Of a DNA stretch of 21,675 bases, positions 19,795-21,675 are shown piece after piece. Below the pieces are notes generated by a model. The model saw only the letters and a list, made by a program, of their open reading frames with translations. It had not been told where the DNA came from and ran no database searches. The stretch is taken from positions 1 to 21,675 of the forward strand of contig JALLPB010000152.1 of the NCBI GenBank assembly GCA_036939975.1, read 5' to 3'. Source of the DNA: Cyclostephanos tholiformis (Eukaryota; Bacillariophyta; Thalassiosirophyceae; Thalassiosirales; Thalassiosiraceae). The first letter of the stretch is position 1; each line of letters starts with the position of its first letter. A program made the translations under genes and the position numbers.

Positions 19795-20165
19795 GTCCAT
19801 GTGTTTCTTACGTAGGAATACATAGGTATTTGTACCAGATGATTGGTGATGACATCCGGTGAGGTGAGGATGAGCATCATCAGTGGCATCAGAGCCATCT
19901 CACTTAGCCACCTCCACACTGAATTTAATCATCAAGCCACATCCTCCCGGAAGGGACATCATTTAGGCTTGATGTGTGGCAGTGGTGCTGATGAAGGAAG
20001 CGGGAAAGGAAGAGGGGACGACAATTTCTTCACAATGCGATTTGTCGCATCGTACAATCATGGTTGCCACTGTAATCCTACAGCTACCACAGGGTTATAC
20101 TCCTGGCAAAAAGCGTACAACAATCAACTATAGTATGTGATTGGTATAAGTTGATAAAACTAGAA
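19795..20165 (-). repeat. family B repeat, copy 3 (inverted)
   Basis: Its reverse complement follows copy 1 from 'gttgattgttgtacgctttttgcc' through 'catcctcacctcacc'. Beyond that both copies end in a similar 'tattcc.a.gta' block. Confidence 0.7.
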
Positions 20166-20277
20166 TGTACAATGATTATGACTGTTTTTATGACCCGTCA
20201 TAAAAATAGCAGTAATTATATTTTTTCTAGTTTTTAAGACTAAAACCTGTTGCATAATGGGTGGCAACTGAAATTTG

Positions 20278-20413
20278 CTTAAATAGTTTAGACCCAGTTC
20301 AAGCCATTCTAAACCTGGTCTAAGTCCGGTCTAACTATGAAATAGCTTAAAATCTATTCGAGGTGTCAGGACACCCCAAATAGATTTTAGACCTGTCTTA
20401 ATATTTAGAGCCC
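20278..20413. repeat. small MITE-like repeat with a strong hairpin
   Basis: Repeated 'tctaaacctggtctaagtccggtctaa'-type motifs precede an inverted repeat at 20349-20390. There, TAAAATCTATT pairs with AATAGATTTTA and GGTGTC pairs with GACACC around a 2-base loop. It is short and non-coding, so a MITE is the simplest reading. Confidence 0.5.
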
Positions 20414-21317
20414 AAAAAATACATTGGGTATGTACATTAATACTATTTCCTAGTTGTATGAAAGATGTAAGCACTGACGCCAATGGCCAATGACCAACTA
20501 CCCAGCATCACCATGGCCTGCTGCCAGAAATGGCCCCCTAGCGCCACAGATTGCTAAATATTCTACAATGACGCATTTTACAGATGGGGGACAATGCCCT
20601 ATGCTTTTTGATGGCCACCTCCACCCAAAAATGTAGTACAACAGATCTACTGGTACAAGGATGTGAAAATATTTTACCAAATTTGTACTCTAACTTTGCC
20701 TAGTCACTTTAAATTTTGCTAGTTCCATGTCACTTCTATTTTTTCCCCTTCTCTCCCAAACAACCAAGGCTTCATACAATTCACTCAATTGGAAACCATG
20801 GCGCTTTTTTGCAATGACCCCACTGCCGCCTGTGTCTCCCTGATGCCATTCTGCTTCAATGAAATCCCTCTATACATCTCGAGCGATGCCAGATGCACTT
20901 AGTTTTGCTGAAATTGAGGGGGAAATGACTATTCTACTGCCATCTACACCACAATCTGCCGGTGTGATTTTTGGGTCACCACCTTTGCAATCCAATAAAT
21001 AAATACTCAAAAATTTACAGTTCTACTTTCTAAACTGCAGACATGATAGTCTTTTGAAATGCCATATGTGTGACATACAGCATGGCCGCCAGGGGCAGCA
21101 GATGGTTGTCTCATTGGGTTATTTCACTGGGAGCAAGTTGAGGATGCAACTTCAACGTATCGACGTAATGGGCTGAACCGCCCGGCCCTCAATCCGGTTT
21201 CTGCGGCCATTTATTCAAGCCCACGCTGACCAAGACCAAGGTGAAATGTGGCCGTTTATGGGCTGACCTCTGCCTGCAGAGTTTGTATCCCATTTGACCC
21301 TTGAGCTCGTGGAAGTT
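20414..21317. other. unassigned stretch, no gene seen
   Basis: Only short open frames without recognisable motifs occur on either strand. The part next to 21318 may be the 3' untranslated region of the LINE fragment. Confidence 0.4.
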
Positions 21318-21675
21318 TTAGCTGATTTTTGTTTCCTGGTTAGCCACCACCCTCAAATGCTGAGATCGGCCACAAGCACATTGTGTTGCTACAGCCCGTC
21401 TACCGGCACGTTTAGCCGCCTTTAGTGCCAAAATCCAGTAGGCCTGTTCCTCATATGACGCCTTGTGCATGGTGGAATGATCGAGTTCCAGCAGGTATTG
21501 ACTTTCTGGTGGAACCTCTGATAGGAGGGTCTATAGAAGCTTGTATATCTTGCAAAGGACATCAGCGCAGAGGCGCAGACATAGATAACCCCGTTGCTTG
21601 TCTTGCAGAGTGTAGTTCCAGAATATCCACTGGGAATGAGAGACCTGAAGAAGATGAGAGATGAACGTCTTCATC
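21318..21675 (-). pseudogene. C-terminal end of a LINE-type reverse transcriptase ORF, cut by the window edge
   Basis: The minus-strand frame from 21674 reads SHSQWIFWNYTLQDKQRGYL, then EVPPESQYLLELD and YEEQAYWILALKAAKRAGRR, and ends at TAA 21320-21318. This is the order of boxes found after the reverse transcriptase in LINE ORFs of diatoms and oomycetes: a 'QW..RN...HD' box, 'VP.ES..LLE.D', then 'YW..A..AA..AGR'. An in-frame TAG at 21533-21531 breaks it. The catalytic part would lie beyond the window. The family assignment rests on remembered motif order only. Confidence 0.55.

Noticed and set aside
21425..21664. 79-codon plus-strand frame at the window end
   Set aside because: The opposite strand carries the LINE C-terminal boxes; this frame is its shadow.

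Overview
The window looks like nuclear DNA of a stramenopile, most likely a diatom. The reasons are a Ty1/copia-type retrotransposon with diatom (CoDi-like) Gag and Pol features, a Harbinger-type DNA transposon carrying a DUF6818/Myb-like second gene, a DUF7869-type gene, and a LINE C-terminal fragment of the kind seen in diatoms and oomycetes. The species cannot be told. I see no intact host gene, rRNA, tRNA or CRISPR array. The window is a transposon graveyard whose order of insertion can be read.

Layout. 1-1240: unassigned DNA with a weak decayed coding remnant. 1280-2376: modules of a roughly 1-kb repeat (family A), the first part inverted. 2377-5059: a Harbinger/PIF-type element with imperfect TIRs and a 3-bp ATT duplication, carrying a broken transposase (+) and a broken Myb-like gene (-) tail to tail. 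5060-5301: family A resumes. 5302-15734: a second TIR element with perfect 24-bp inverted ends and TA on both sides. Its only recognisable gene is a decayed DUF7869-like gene on the minus strand. That gene is split by a 7,182-bp copia element at 7983-15164, which has identical 132-bp LTRs and a TTGAA target duplication. 15737-17697: two more family A units in tandem. 17821-18180: a two-copy 179-bp tandem repeat. 18395-20165: repeat family B in direct and inverted copies. 20278-20413: a small hairpin-bearing repeat. 21318-21675: the end of a LINE reverse-transcriptase ORF, cut by the window edge.

The copia element is the most interesting object. Gag, a middle ORF and Pol each stay in one frame over their whole length without an indel. 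They are nevertheless interrupted by ten in-frame stops (seven TGA, three TAA, no TAG). The middle ORF, between Gag and protease, is about 370 codons long and rich in membrane segments, which is not the normal copia plan. The stops fit C-to-T change at CGA/CAA, or G-to-A at TGG, on an otherwise young element.

The second notable object is the 5302-15734 element. It suggests that a DUF7869-type protein may be the transposase of a TIR transposon with a TA target. Family A copies elsewhere in the window act as empty-site references for both DNA transposons, and the two inserted only about 24 bp apart in repeat-unit coordinates.
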